Below are positions 46,964-64,000 of a stretch of 64,000 bases of DNA, in pieces (the stretch's first letter is position 1; every line of letters begins with the position of its first letter). A program made the position numbers and the translations under genes. This DNA is from Anolis sagrei (lineage: Eukaryota > Chordata > Lepidosauria > Squamata > Anolidae), in assembly GCF_037176765.1 (NCBI RefSeq), contig NC_090022.1, forward strand, positions 80,254,209 through 80,318,208, written 5' to 3'. Under the pieces are notes generated by a model. The model was not told the origin of the DNA. It saw only the letters and a program-made list of their open reading frames with translations, and searched no databases.

Positions 46964-48099
46964 GAAATATGTTTTAATATGTGTATTCTATGGAGTGTTT
47001 TAAAACTATTATGAGTTTTGATTATGTGTTTTAGCAATGTTGTAACTTGCCTCGAGAAGAGGCAAGTAAGAAATAAAATTATTATTATTATTATTATTAA
47101 TATTCTAAATTCTTTTTATAAGATTTTGGAATCCTTATATATCTCTCTATATCCCTATATATGTAGTCTAAACATGAAACTCATTTATGTTTAATACACA
47201 CCTGAAATGCATAGACATAATTATACATTAAAAATAATTTCGTGCATGAAACAAAGCCTGTATATATTGAACCCTCAGAAAACAAATATATCACTATCTT
47301 AAGACAATTCCACACAAGCATTATTATTAAGCATTGAAGCTGTCTTGAGATTGGGGTATCCACATAACATACAACCCCAGTGTATGCTGTAAGCACACAT
47401 TAAGTCTGAAGAAGTGTGTTAAAAAACTCACCAGAAATATCGGATTAAATCAGAAAATCTGGTGCAGTTGACCAGAGTATATCCCATGTAGGGCTCAAAA
47501 CTGGGATGATTCCTAACAGACATGGATATGCGCATCTAGTCACTGATACTGTAGTTTCTGGGTTTGCTCCTGTTTCGCAGTCAGTGGATAGTGTGGCCAC
47601 CATCCCAGTCTCTAACCAGTTCCTGGGGCAACCATTTAGTTGTTCCACCAGAGACTGGTTCTCTTTCATTCACTTCCTAACTTGGTTTAAGTCGCTGTAT
47701 AGAACCGCCCTTATTCACCCATTTGGATAATTTAGGATTTCTGCATACTTTGATGCTCAGTTTGTATTCTGTCTAAATTTAATTTCCAGCTAGGCATCTT
47801 AGGTGCATAAGAAACACAAATGAATATCTTGTTTAGACTTTGGTCCCATCTCAAAAGCTCCATCTACACTGACCATTTCATGCAGCTGGATGCTGGGGTG
47901 GCCAGACAACGAACGTTTGCTGCATGTATGACCTGAAAGTCCTTAATGCGCATCAGTGCTCTGTGGTTTGCGCAACCATCAGACTGATTCCAGGATTTCC
48001 TATATAATAATCTGTACAGCGAACCACTTTCTTCAATGCTGGTTTGTGTATTAAAGTGTATTAAATGGTCAGAGATTAGATGTTTCCTAAAATGTCTCC

Positions 48100-48135
<36 letters not shown>

Positions 48136-49771
48136 TCTCCAAAATACTTCTAGCCCCAAGGATCAATCATAGAATTATGAGTTGGAAGAGACTGCAAGGT
48201 CCATCCAGCCCATTCCTATTCTGCCATGAAGGAACACACCATCCAAGGATGCAAAGGATGCTCAACCTGTATTCTGTATAAAATTCCTTTCAATGTGTTT
48301 CAGCTGTAAATGAAACACAAATGAATTCCAGTTTTAAAATGGTCCCATCCCCCAAGACGTATCAATAATAATAATAATAATAATAACAACACATCAAAAG
48401 TACAGGTTGTCACAAAAGTCTACATAAAAGGTAAAGGTACAAGTTTCCCCTGACACTCAGTCTAGACCAGTGGTTCTCAACCTGGGGTCCCCAGATGTTT
48501 TTGGCCTTCAACTCCCAGAAATCCTAACAGCTGGTAAACTGGCTGGGATTTCTGGGAGTTGTAGGCCAAAAACATCTGGGGACCCCAGGTTGAGAACCAC
48601 TGGTCTAGACACTGACTCTGGGGGGTAATGCTCATTTCCATTTCTAAGCCAAAGAGCTGGTGTTGTCCATAGACACCTCCAAGGTCATGTGACTGGCATG
48701 ACTGCATGGAGCGCTGTAACCTTTACGCAAAAGTGGTACCTATTGATCTACTGACATTTGCATGTTTTCGAACTGCTAGGTTGGCAGAAGCTGGGCCTAA
48801 CAGCGGGAGCTCACCCCACTCCCTGGACTTCAGCCACCAACCTTTCAGTCAGCAATTTCAGCAGCTCAGGGGTTTAACCTGCTGTGGCACTAAATACATA
48901 GGGAAAAAATGACAAACTCACATTATGTGTTATATTATATATTTTAGATGGCTGTATATTTGTATACTTTTAGATATACAGCGAATAAAAATAGTTTGTA
49001 ATGAATATTTTGTAAATGAAGTAAATGAAGGTACATTTAATTCAGGCATGGGCAAACTTGGGCCTTCCTCCAGGTGTTTTGGACTTCAACTCCTACAATT
49101 CCTAAAAGCCTACCGGCTGTTAGGAATTGTGGGAGTTGAAGTCCAAAACACCTGGAGGAAGGCCCAAATTGGCCCATGCCTGATTTAGCTCCCATTCTCC
49201 CTCTGTAGGGCGGCTTTGGAGACTTTGTATGGCAAGCATCCCGAGTGAGGGACACCCCAAGGCCAGGGGCGAATCCTGCCCGCCGCCTTTCCTCTCCCTC
49301 GAGGCGGGCCTCCTTCCCTCTCTCCTTCCCTGCCTGCCCGCTTGATGGCGCCTTACGGGGCATCCGGGTGAGGACGTTCCGCGGCGCCTTCTTGCCCCGG
49401 GCCCGGCTCCTCCCGGCCTCCTCGGGCGCGGCCTGCTCCACCACCATGAGGCTCCGGAGCCGCTGGATCCGCGCGGGGTCTGGAGGGGCGGAGGCGGCCC
49501 GCCCGGCTCGGCCCTTCCGGCGGCGGCTGCTGCGGCTACTGCTGCGCCCGGCTTCTCCGGCCTGCGGGCCCCGGCCGCGCTGGAAGCTCTCGTACTCGGC
49601 TAGGTTGTTGAAGCAGGGCGCGGCCGGGAAGGGCAGCGGCGTCCGCGGAGAATAGAGCGCCAGGAGCGGGTCGAAGCGCGGGGAGGCCACGTCCAAGCGG
49701 GCCGGGCTCGGGGAGCGCTCCCGGGAGCGGCGGCGGCGGCTACTACGGCGCCCGGGCCTCTTCTCCTCCAT
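31800..49771 (-). CDS. LSM11: LSM11, U7 snRNP-specific Sm-like protein (complete, 4 coding exons)
   Basis: CDS is complement(join(31800..32186, 32700..32783, 35672..35811, 49357..49771)), 341 residues (human about 360). LSM11 pairs with LSM10 in the U7 snRNP Sm ring, which directs 3'-end cleavage of replication-dependent histone pre-mRNA in the nucleus; its long N-terminal arm recruits FLASH (family knowledge). Seen here: an Arg/Ser-rich start, the conserved [10 protein letters not shown] and [13 protein letters not shown] blocks, the [12 protein letters not shown] block at the exon 1 end, Sm1 motif ([20 protein letters not shown]) in exon 2, a long basic insert, and Sm2 motif ([14 protein letters not shown]) at the C terminus. 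All introns are GT-AG and phases join exactly (C|TT gives Leu; exons 2-3 and 3-4 join in phase 0). The ATG giving MEEKRPG matches the vertebrate N terminus. THG1L lies upstream on the same strand, 5.2 kb away. Confidence 0.97.
32187..32699 (-). other. LSM11: LSM11 intron 3
   Basis: A 513-bp intron with GTAAGT donor and TTTCCTTGCAG acceptor. No repeat or other gene recognised. Confidence 0.9.
32700..32783 (-). CDS. LSM11: LSM11 coding exon 3
   Basis: 84 bp, exactly 28 codons, with acceptor CATCTAG|GCCCTG and donor ACCAGA|GTAAGT. It encodes [18 protein letters not shown] then [10 protein letters not shown]. The exon lies in the part of the Sm fold after Sm1, before the lineage-specific insert of exon 4. 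It is too short to stand out as an ORF and was found by reading the minus strand between exons 2 and 4. Confidence 0.95.
32784..35671 (-). other. LSM11: LSM11 intron 2
   Basis: A 2.9-kb intron. Contains an L2-type 3' tail on the plus strand (about 33040-33175, 'tgtgagctgctttgggaaga' then ATTATT) and a short CR1 3'-end remnant at about 33935-33970 ('catagaactggaagaggtca'). The rest is unique AT-rich DNA with no exon recognised. Confidence 0.85.
35672..35811 (-). CDS. LSM11: LSM11 coding exon 2 (Sm1 motif)
   Basis: 140 bp with acceptor TTTCTTCCAG|TTCATG and donor AACATG|GTAATT. It encodes [18 protein letters not shown], then the Sm1 motif, ending in FDKFWNM, nearly identical to the known vertebrate protein. 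The exon opens in mid-codon (C|TT) and ends in phase 0. It contains no in-frame stop, and the only reading that matches LSM11 is on the minus strand. Confidence 0.96.
36020..36580. mobile_element. Penelope-like terminal repeats in inverted orientation
   Basis: Two arms (about 36020-36250 and 36378-36580) are reverse complements. They share 'ggttgttgtaggttttt', 'tatggccatgttctagag', 'ctgacgtttcgcctgcatct' and 'ggaatgaccagggtggga'. This sequence, with its 'ctttcatggcc' end, is the kind known at the ends of vertebrate Penelope-like retroelements. Each arm holds a hammerhead-like motif. No reverse transcriptase remains between the arms, so it is a relict. Confidence 0.6.
37200..37367 (+). repeat. 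Short minisatellite, units of about 75 bp (left part)
   Basis: Repeats of 'atgcctgtctcctttagcgt' followed by 'aggggcttcaggggaat', 'tcctatggaaagtgg' and 'tctcaaaaagga'. About 2.2 units lie here. The array resumes at 39262 after the L1 insertion and again at about 39547. Confidence 0.7.
37368..39261 (-). mobile_element. L1 LINE, 5'-truncated insertion with 18-bp target duplication
   Basis: Identical 18-mers AGGATGCCTGTCTTCTTT flank it at 37350-37367 and 39262-39279. A T-rich run at the low-coordinate end is the A-tail on the minus strand. The minus strand encodes a decayed ORF2 C-terminal half: the RT box [15 protein letters not shown] near 39250, [35 protein letters not shown] and [20 protein letters not shown]. 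Truncation falls exactly inside the RT domain. Several frames are used, so it is dead. The APE-type L1 mechanism is evident from the tail plus duplication. Confidence 0.88.
39262..39625 (+). repeat. Minisatellite (right part) with a possible solo LTR inside
   Basis: Units of the same 75-bp family lie at 39262-39321 and about 39535-39615. Between them (about 39322-39520) is a non-unit block starting TGTTGTGGTT and with CAACA near 39511, containing an internal AATAAA. It could be a solo LTR of a retrotransposon, an old fossil; the boundaries are unsure. Confidence 0.4.
39626..40670. other. LSM11 intron 1, unique stretch
   Basis: No repeat family or exon recognised; AT-rich ordinary intronic DNA. 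Confidence 0.5.
40670..41075. mobile_element. Tigger/pogo-like MITE
   Basis: Starts 'acaggcagtccccgagttac' and contains 'ggtgttaacccttccctatg', 'aaagtttggttggagttaca' and near the end 'ttacatacaaattcaattta', a terminal pattern of Tigger-type non-autonomous elements. The right terminus is decayed ('aggaaccatctgtaca'). Confidence 0.55.
41076..43480. other. LSM11 intron 1, mostly unique
   Basis: Two long G runs on the plus strand (about 41268-41282 and 41490-41508). No exon recognised. A short MITE-like patch may lie near 42180-42330. Otherwise ordinary intronic sequence. Confidence 0.45.
43480..44330 (-). mobile_element. L2-clade LINE fragment with internal deletion
   Basis: Minus-strand translation at 43917-44120 reads [20 protein letters not shown] then [12 protein letters not shown], aligning with AELFRVVRGLLNPTL and FAQYFADKVALI of the intact L2. 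Positions 43560-43900 match the L2 C-terminal coding end, so the central RT is missing. It is an old dead copy. Confidence 0.65.
44335..45875. other. LSM11 intron 1, unique stretch
   Basis: No exon, RNA gene or repeat family recognised with confidence. Confidence 0.45.
45880..47295. mobile_element. Tigger (MER6-like) MITE interrupted by an L2 LINE fragment
   Basis: The left part (45880-46040) has 'aggttgaccatcccatatcc' and 'aaatgttccaaaatccaaaa'; the right part (47100-47295) has 'gattttggaatcc', 'ttcgtgcatgaaacaaagcc' and 'tatattgaaccctcagaaa'. The second copy of this family is at 59518-60020. An L2 fragment sits between the halves. Confidence 0.55.
46045..47098 (+). mobile_element. L2-clade LINE 3' fragment, nested
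   Basis: Plus-strand translation [20 protein letters not shown] then [12 protein letters not shown] and [13 protein letters not shown] aligns with [20 protein letters not shown] and QPVLDGVTLPLK of the intact L2. It contains a (TA)n microsatellite (about 46927-46961) and a G run (about 46698-46710), and ends with an ATT-triplet tail at about 47080-47098. It is frame-broken and old. Confidence 0.75.
48095..48140. repeat. (AAT)n microsatellite
   Basis: Uninterrupted ATA/AAT triplets immediately beside a CR1 3' end; a second AAT run lies at about 48364-48388. Confidence 0.85.
48168..48290 (-). mobile_element. CR1 LINE 3' end, short
   Basis: 'atcatagaattatgagttgg' and 'aagagactgcaaggtccatc' resemble the CR1 3'UTR. 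It is truncated to about 120 bp. Confidence 0.6.
48415..48895 (-). mobile_element. tRNA-derived SINE split by a hAT MITE
   Basis: On the minus strand: head with 'gccacagcaggttaaacccc' (A-box region), body with 'acatgcaaatgtcagtagat', 'caataggtaccactttt', 'gcagtcatgccagtcacatg' and 'accttggaggtgtctatgg', and a 3' end 'cttgtacctttacctttt'. It is the same family as the SINE at 51750. The hAT MITE at 48468-48602 interrupts its 3' part. Confidence 0.8.
48468..48602. mobile_element. 135-bp palindromic hAT MITE with perfect 8-bp TSD
   Basis: Termini CAGTGGTTCTCAACCTGGGG and its reverse complement; almost the whole element folds as one hairpin. It is flanked by identical gtctagac at 48460-48467 and 48603-48610. 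hAT/Charlie-type terminus and duplication length. It inserted into the SINE, so it is younger than that copy. Confidence 0.93.
49043..49182. mobile_element. 140-bp palindromic hAT MITE in LSM11 intron 1
   Basis: Starts CAGGCATGGGCAAACTTGGG and ends with the reverse complement CCCATGCCTG. Flanking 8-mers atttaatt and atttagct agree at 6 of 8. It lies about 175 bp inside intron 1 from LSM11 exon 1. The same terminus is present at 1515, 50568 and 53043. Confidence 0.85.
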
Positions 49772-50080
49772 GACTCCGTCCTTCCTTCCTTTCCCGCTCG
49801 CTCTCCCTCCCTCCCTTCCTTCTGTCTTTCCGCGCCTCAAGCCCTGCCAGGAGGGCCCAGTCCCTCTCACATTAAGCACGTTGTGTCCAGCCAAGGCCTG
49901 GCTCTCCTTTCGCGCCTTCCCGGTCCCTGGATCCTGGAGTCAGCCGACGGATTGAGCGCCTCCAGCTCCCATGCTGCTCCCTCCAAGCCAACGAGTAACT
50001 CACTACGGGCGGGCGCCACGGCCCAACTCCCCTCCCGCCACTTTCCGGCCCAGGCTCCCCCTCCTCTCTCTCTCTCAACA
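49220..50080 (-). promoter_or_regulatory. LSM11: CpG island and putative LSM11 promoter
   Basis: A strongly GC- and CpG-rich stretch covering LSM11 exon 1 and the DNA upstream of its ATG, including pyrimidine-rich CCTCCCTCC/CTTCC runs at about 49775-49830 and CTCTCTCTCTC near 50075. No clear TATA box was seen. This is the only CpG island noticed in the window and fits a housekeeping promoter. The transcription start cannot be placed exactly. Confidence 0.7.
49357..49771 (-). CDS. LSM11: LSM11 coding exon 1
   Basis: Encodes residues 1-138 plus one base. Start ATG is at 49769-49771 and the donor is ATGCCCC|GTAAGG. The exon is very GC-rich and lies in a CpG island. The frame stays open upstream through another ATG at 49894, but the MEEKRPG start fits the family. 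The exon carries the FLASH-binding N-terminal arm. Confidence 0.95.
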
Positions 50081-50567
50081 CCTCAGTCTCCCAGAATCAT
50101 CCATTTCCAAGGTCACCTCCAGACCCACAATTTAGTCTCGCCACTGACAGGAATAAAAAAGACAACTACACGCCTTGGCTCGCTTTGAACGTTGTGCCTG
50201 GTTTAAAAAATGGCGCTTCCACGCTCAGAATAGAAGCGGAGGGGAGGTGGGGGGCAAAACCATGAGGAAAAGCGCTCTGGAAAGTGTAAAGCCCACGCAC
50301 TTGTCAACGCCGCTTCTAACATGACATCTCTCCTCCCACTGTTTTAAATAAATGCCACCGCATTTTCTCTTCTATGCACACTACGCACAAAGGGGCCAGG
50401 AATGGGATCTCTGCTCTTCTTCTTCAGAGGAGGAGGAGTGGGGATCTGGGCCTGACGTGGGGATTGACAACTTTCTGGTGGAACCATCTGGCTCTCCCAC
50501 AGAGAGGCCTTGTTTATATGGAAGATCTGCCTTTGTTTGTTACTACAGGACAACAACCCTTTTATCT

Positions 50568-51147
50568 CAGGCCTGGGCAAACTTGGGCCCTCCAGGTGTT
50601 TTGGACTTCAACTCCCGCAATCCCTAACAGCCTCAGGCCCTTCCTTTTCCCCCTCAGCCTGACAAACGTGGACTTCAACTCCCGCCATCCCTAACAACCT
50701 CAAGCCCTTTCCTTTTCCTCCCTAGCCAGGGAAACATGGGCCCTCCAGGAGTTTTGGACTTCAACTCCCACAATCCCGAACAGCCTCAGGCCCTTCCTTT
50801 CCCCCCTCAGCCTGACAAACGTGGACTTAAACTCCCGCCATCCCTAACAACCTCAAGCCCTTTCCTTTTCCTCTCTAGCCAGGGAAACATGGGCCCTCCA
50901 GGTGTTTTGGACTTCAATTCCCGCAATCCCTAACAGACTCAGACCCTTCCTTTTCCCTCTCAGCTGTGCAAACTTGGGCCCTCCAGGTGTTTTGGACTTC
51001 AATTCCTGCAATTCCTAACAGCCTCAGGATGCTTACTTTTCACCTTCAGCTGCTTAAGCAGCTAAGGTGGGGAAAGGAAAGGACCCGAGGCTGTTAGGAA
51101 TTGCGGGAGTCCAAAACACCCGAAGGGTCCAAGTTTGCCCAGGCCTG
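50568..51147. mobile_element. hAT MITE whose interior is a minisatellite
   Basis: Terminal CAGGCCTGGGCAAACTTGGG (left) and CAAGTTTGCCCAGGCCTG (right, inverted). The 8-mers ttttatct and ctttatct flank it (7 of 8). Inside, units of about 75 bp built on 'ttttggacttcaactcccgc' and 'aatccctaacagcctcaggc' repeat in a roughly 150-bp higher-order pattern (for example around 50589, 50739, 50890). Upstream of the LSM11 promoter. Confidence 0.85.
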
Positions 51148-51167
51148 CTTTATCTGGAGATCCGAAA

Positions 51168-51652
51168 TACTGTATATACTCAAGCATAAGCCGACCCGAA
51201 TATAAGCCGAGGCACCTAATTTTACCACTAAAAACCGGGAAAACGTATTGATTCGAGTATAAGCCGAGGGTGGGACATGCAGCAGCTACTGGTCAATTTC
51301 AAAATAAAAATAGATACCAATAAAATTATATTAATTGAAGCATCAGTAGGTTAAATGTTTATTAATATTTACATAAAACTGGAAGGTAAGACTGTCCAAC
51401 TCTGACAAAAACCATTATTCTAACCTTCAATGTACATGTGTTTACGTATCCTTCCAATAATAATAGAGTAAAATAATAAATGCAATAATAAAATAATATT
51501 AATATTAAATATTATTATCAATATTATGTGTAAATGTAATAATAATAAGAGTAAAATAATAAATAACCTTGACTCAAATATAAGCCGAGAGGGGCTTTTT
51601 CAGCCTAAAAAAGGGGCTGAAAAACTAGGCTTATACTTGAGTATATACAGTA
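51168..51652. mobile_element. Mariner-type MITE, 485 bp
   Basis: Inverted termini TACTGTATATACTCAAGCAT and (reverse complement of the right end) TACTGTATATACTCAAGTAT; TA-bounded. The interior has 'ataagccgagggtggga' and 'catcagtaggttaaatg'. Its middle is AT-rich with AATAAT runs. No transposase. Confidence 0.85.
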
Positions 51653-51749
51653 CTCTCAAATTGTCCCCACAGATAGTAAGAGAGTGAGCACCTTTGCTTT
51701 CTAAACAAAATGATTTAAAATAAAATATAAAATAACCCCTAGCTATATC

Positions 51750-52080
51750 TAGACCTCTGGTGGTGCAGCGGATTAAACCACTTGCTGGCCAAAAGATCGG
51801 CGGTTTGAATCCGGGATGCGGGGCAAGTTCCCACTGTTAACCCCAGCATCAGCCATTTTAGCAATTCGAAAATATACAAGTGTAAGTAGATCAATAGGTA
51901 CCACTTCTCCGGGAAGGTAACAGTGCTCCATGCCATCATGCTGGCCACATGATCTTGGAGGTGTCTACAAACAACGGCAGCTCTTTGGCTTAGAAATGGA
52001 GATGAGCACCAACCTCCAGAGTCAGACACAACTAGACTTAATGTCAAGGGGAAATCTTTACCTTTATATGTAGATGTATA
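51750..52080 (+). mobile_element. tRNA-derived SINE
   Basis: Head with A-box 'ggtgcagcggattaaacc' and B-box 'ggcggtttgaatccggg', body with 'agtagatcaataggtaccac' and 'ccacatgatcttggaggtgt', 3' end 'gggaaatctttaccttta'. Full-length and nearly undamaged. Not a functional tRNA gene. Confidence 0.88.
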
Positions 52081-52084
52081 TGAA

Positions 52085-54940
52085 ACATAAATGTATTTCA
52101 TGTTTAGTCCCTAAGATTCTCATTATGTACATTGTTCTGAAACCTTAAACATTTCTGGTCCCAAGGGATGCTCAACCCCTATTAGTGTTATGCAGGGGTG
52201 TAAGAAAGGTACACATTTATATACTTCACAGCTCAGGTTGTACATGCAGCAGACTTTTGAGCCCGTTACGTAAACAGTTTCCATGACTGATTTGAGAGGG
52301 TGTCGTCATGTTTACCCGCTTGCAAGCCAGGGATTCTGTACAGAGTGGAATGTAGTAAATGTCACCGGCTTGACTTTTATGAGACATCCTCCGCAACTAG
52401 GAAAGCAGAAGGAGAAATCACATGCCTACAAGAGGCGATAGTGAGACATTGTAAACATATCCTTGAAACAGCCACATTACTTTGCAATCCTCACAGATAA
52501 CAGCAATCCGCTGGATCAATGTGAGTTATGCAGCCAAAGGAGTGGGATCCAGTGTGACTCCCAGACTCCCATACAGGCACACAATCTGACATCTTCTTTC
52601 TTCCAATGGATGTGGTTGAAACACACTGTGACTAGTGAACTTTTAAATGCTGTTTTAGGAACCCTACTGCAAAACAACAGGAATCCCACACCCCAGATTA
52701 GGAGAGACAAAACAACTGTGAATTGTCCCAAAAGCAGCTGTGGCCTCACAGTACAAACTACTGGGAACTCATGTATCCTGTGCCTTGGAGTGTACCCTGT
52801 CCAATCTAGATGCAATCCAGATCTGCTTCTGATACACTTCAGGGATTACTGGATTACACGAGTCTCCACTGCCAGAATCAGACCCTGGGATATAGGAACA
52901 GTGTGGAAGGGCCTTAGGAAAGCAACATTATTTCTCTGCTTGTGAGTGGTAGCACAAGCTTCTCTCTGGCTTGCCTTATCCATCAGCCTGAGTACCTTAC
53001 CTTTGTGGACTGATGAGCTAAGAGCCAGTATCTTATAGCTTGGGCATGGGCAAACTTCAGCCCCCAAAACACCTGGAGGACCGAAGTTTGCCCATGCCTG
53101 TTACAGCTGCTTCTATTCTTTCTGTTTAATATCCTCATCAGTTTTCTCCAACTTGGTGACACCCAGATGTGTTGGACATCTCCCATGATTTTTGCCCAAT
53201 TCTCGACCATTCTTGGTGGAGCTGATGGGAGTTAAAAAGTCCAAAGCATCAGAAAATACTGAACTGGGAATGTGGATCCAATGGGTAATAATATGGTGCT
53301 TAGGTTTGACATAAAACCATGAGTGAATTCAGAGTAGCCAATATGCACTCAACATTCAAACCAAGAGAAACTGTTCCAAATTATGAATCAGTGTCTGGCA
53401 TCAGAAATACAGAAGGCAACCTAAGGTTTAATCAGTGCCAGCTTAAGACATTTTTTTGTCTGAAGGTCAAGATGACTCCTCTCTTCAATTCCAACATAAA
53501 TCAACTAGACCAGCAGTTGAATGCAGACTACCTGAATGACGGAGTTCTACAACATGACTGTTTTTTTAAAATGCTGCAAAACTCCAGTTGAGAACTCACA
53601 ATGCTAGCAAGTATCTGTATTCTGCCTTGAGGTGTTCAAAGGACTATAACATTCAATTCCATTCACCATTGCCATGAAACTGATAGGGACAAAAAGAAAA
53701 AAGTACTAAAGCCTGTTTCCCCATTTAAAAATGCAAAGCACCCTTCGTTAAAATTAGGTCTGTCACTTTACTTTCCCCACTTGATTTTTTTAACCATCTT
53801 GGCCTGAAGATAACAGCAGATTTAACTGTATGTGGCTTCTACATTACAGATAACCATGTAAGATAAGTAGCTTTATTAGTTATCTTTTTCAAACAGGCTG
53901 CAATGAATGATGCTGTAATGCCTTTTGCTCCAAATCTTGTCACATTTAAAAAAGAAAGACAAAGGGAAAAGACCAATAGAGAGGACCAAGAGAGCATCAT
54001 TAGCCTGCATAAAAGCTTCCTCTTATCATAATCTTCCAGCCCACGTTACGTATGGTTAAGTGTCCTTGTAAAATCTTACAATTGATCCATGTTGTTCCAT
54101 TTCCCGTTTTGGACAAGGTCTTGATACTTTGTGGCTTTGACAAAAGAAAAGGCCGAAGAGCAACGCAAACTCTTGTTGAACTCCACACCATAAGGAAAGA
54201 ACTTTCTCTACAATAGTTGCCACAGTCCTCTCAACAGCAGGTTTTGGATAGTTTCCCAGGCAGTAGTAAAATGAGACCATGACCTACAAACATACCCTGC
54301 TGTGATATCTCCCTTATACAATAACTTTATTATTCCAGTCTGGCCACCTGAGACCTTCTCTAATAATCAGTAAAACAGCAAGGAGAGAGTCCAAACAATA
54401 AATGTACGATTACAGAGGGAAATTATGTTTCCATACTTTCAAAAAGGCCAGAACTAATTTACACTTGAGAGAAAACTTCCTAATTAGTTTCAGTTCCTTG
54501 CTAGGGTATTTTGTTTATCACTCATATAATCCAGAGACATTAGCAACTAGGATAATTTGTTAACTCGGCTCCCTGATGATTGAACTTAATTTGAAGCAGG
54601 AGCTTAAATGTTTTTAGAGTTTTAAATGGGCAGCTTAACCTCTCATGGGACTTGCACCAGTAGAGTGCCTTTGAGGGCCAGGACTTAAATTAAAGGCATT
54701 CTTTTTCTGCCGTAAAATTTGTTGAAGATATTATTACAAGGCACCTCATAACTGTAATGGTAAAACCCATACATTACAATATTCTGTTAATATTTATGTG
54801 GACCCAAGATAGTTTGACTTCTTTTTTCTCTACCCAACTGCAAGCACTTAAGCACATCCATGCTGAGCCAATCATTTTTTGATCTCTCAGATGTCTTTGC
54901 AATGAAACCCACAGAGAGTATTTCCCACTAGAATCCATGG
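52085..54940. other. Intergenic THG1L-LSM11 sequence and probable THG1L 3'UTR
   Basis: Contains a short hAT palindrome at 53043-53100 ('gggcatgggcaaacttcag' and 'gaagtttgcccatgcc') and a MITE-like end near 52840-52920 ('gtgtggaagggcctt'). The ORFs at 52300-52945 show no family motif. The part just below the THG1L stop should be its 3'UTR. Confidence 0.5.
54326..54331 (-). promoter_or_regulatory. Candidate THG1L poly(A) signal
   Basis: Minus-strand AATAAA about 620 bp downstream of the THG1L stop, within unique sequence. It would give a short 3'UTR. Another AATAAA lies further down near 53872, so the choice is uncertain. Confidence 0.35.
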
Positions 54941-54946
54941 AGAAGG

Positions 54947-63758
<8,812 letters not shown>

Positions 63759-64000
63759 CTTCAAATTATTAAAAAAATAAGCTGAATTTGTCAAATTTCC
63801 TAATTCTCAATAAGTGTTTAACTCATTTTATTATTTCAAGAAACTCCACTCTATGATATACCACTATACCATCATGATCATACCAGCTAGTCTGATTTCA
63901 CAACCTTAAGTAAAGCTTGGGCTGTTTCAGCTTCACCTGAGAATACCAGGGATTTCTAGGCAGGCAGAACTAGGAAAGAATTGCTGTCTGAAACTCTGGG

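Noticed and set aside
49245-50188. Plus-strand ORFs in the CpG island (136 and 101 codons)
   Set aside because: They are antisense shadows of LSM11 exon 1 and its GC-rich leader; Pro/Arg-rich composition from GC bias, no motif.
50568-51147. Spliced gene or tandem gene family
   Set aside because: The repeats come from a hAT MITE arm; the open frames are by-products of the tandem units.
51750-52080. tRNA gene-like A- and B-box sequences
   Set aside because: They belong to a SINE head: the body and 3' end are shared with the copy at 48415, and no cloverleaf with a proper acceptor stem was seen.
52300-52945. Overlapping plus-strand ORFs of 66 and 160 codons between THG1L and LSM11
   Set aside because: No family motif, no convincing start context or splice sites, and part of the region is MITE-like; human has no gene here.

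Overview
The window is vertebrate nuclear DNA, most likely from a squamate reptile (a lizard, probably iguanian). The reasons are two single-copy vertebrate genes with intron structure and a typical lizard repeat load: CR1, L2, L1 and Bov-B/RTE LINEs, a Penelope-like repeat, hAT and Tigger/mariner MITEs, and tRNA-derived SINEs. The species is an inference. No prokaryotic or viral gene system is present.

Two host genes lie on the minus strand in the upper half. THG1L (tRNA-His guanylyltransferase) is partial: five exons run from 63758 down to the stop codon at 54947, and exon 1 lies beyond the window. LSM11 (U7 snRNP Sm-like protein) is complete: four coding exons run from a CpG-island first exon (ATG at 49771) to a stop at 31800, encoding 341 residues, followed by a probable 3'UTR of about 6.9 kb ending near 24870. 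Every splice junction was read from the sequence and keeps phase. Same-strand THG1L then LSM11 is also the human 5q33 arrangement. Both genes act in RNA processing (tRNA-His 5' end; histone pre-mRNA 3' end).

The lower 24.8 kb has no recognisable host gene and is a mosaic of repeats. The main items are a CR1 LINE nested inside a hAT element (9570-13773) and a near-complete L2-clade LINE (about 16362-21400). That L2 has an uninterrupted 1082-codon ORF and a 164-bp tandem array at its 5' end. Between the repeats are several unique AT-rich stretches that look like conserved non-coding DNA. LSM11 intron 1 holds a 5'-truncated L1 with an 18-bp target duplication and several L2, Tigger-like, SINE and hAT copies. 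LSM11 intron 2 ends close to an inverted Penelope-like pair carrying hammerhead-like motifs.

The observations most worth a second look are: (1) the intact L2 ORF with a 5' monomer array carrying a repeated TATA-like box and a Maf/NRF2-type (ARE-like) motif; (2) hammerhead-like cores in both arms of the Penelope-like palindrome; (3) a palindromic hAT MITE whose interior has become a minisatellite; (4) a nearly transposon-free 6.9-kb LSM11 3'UTR inside a transposon-rich locus; and (5) AT-rich candidate conserved elements in the first 15 kb.
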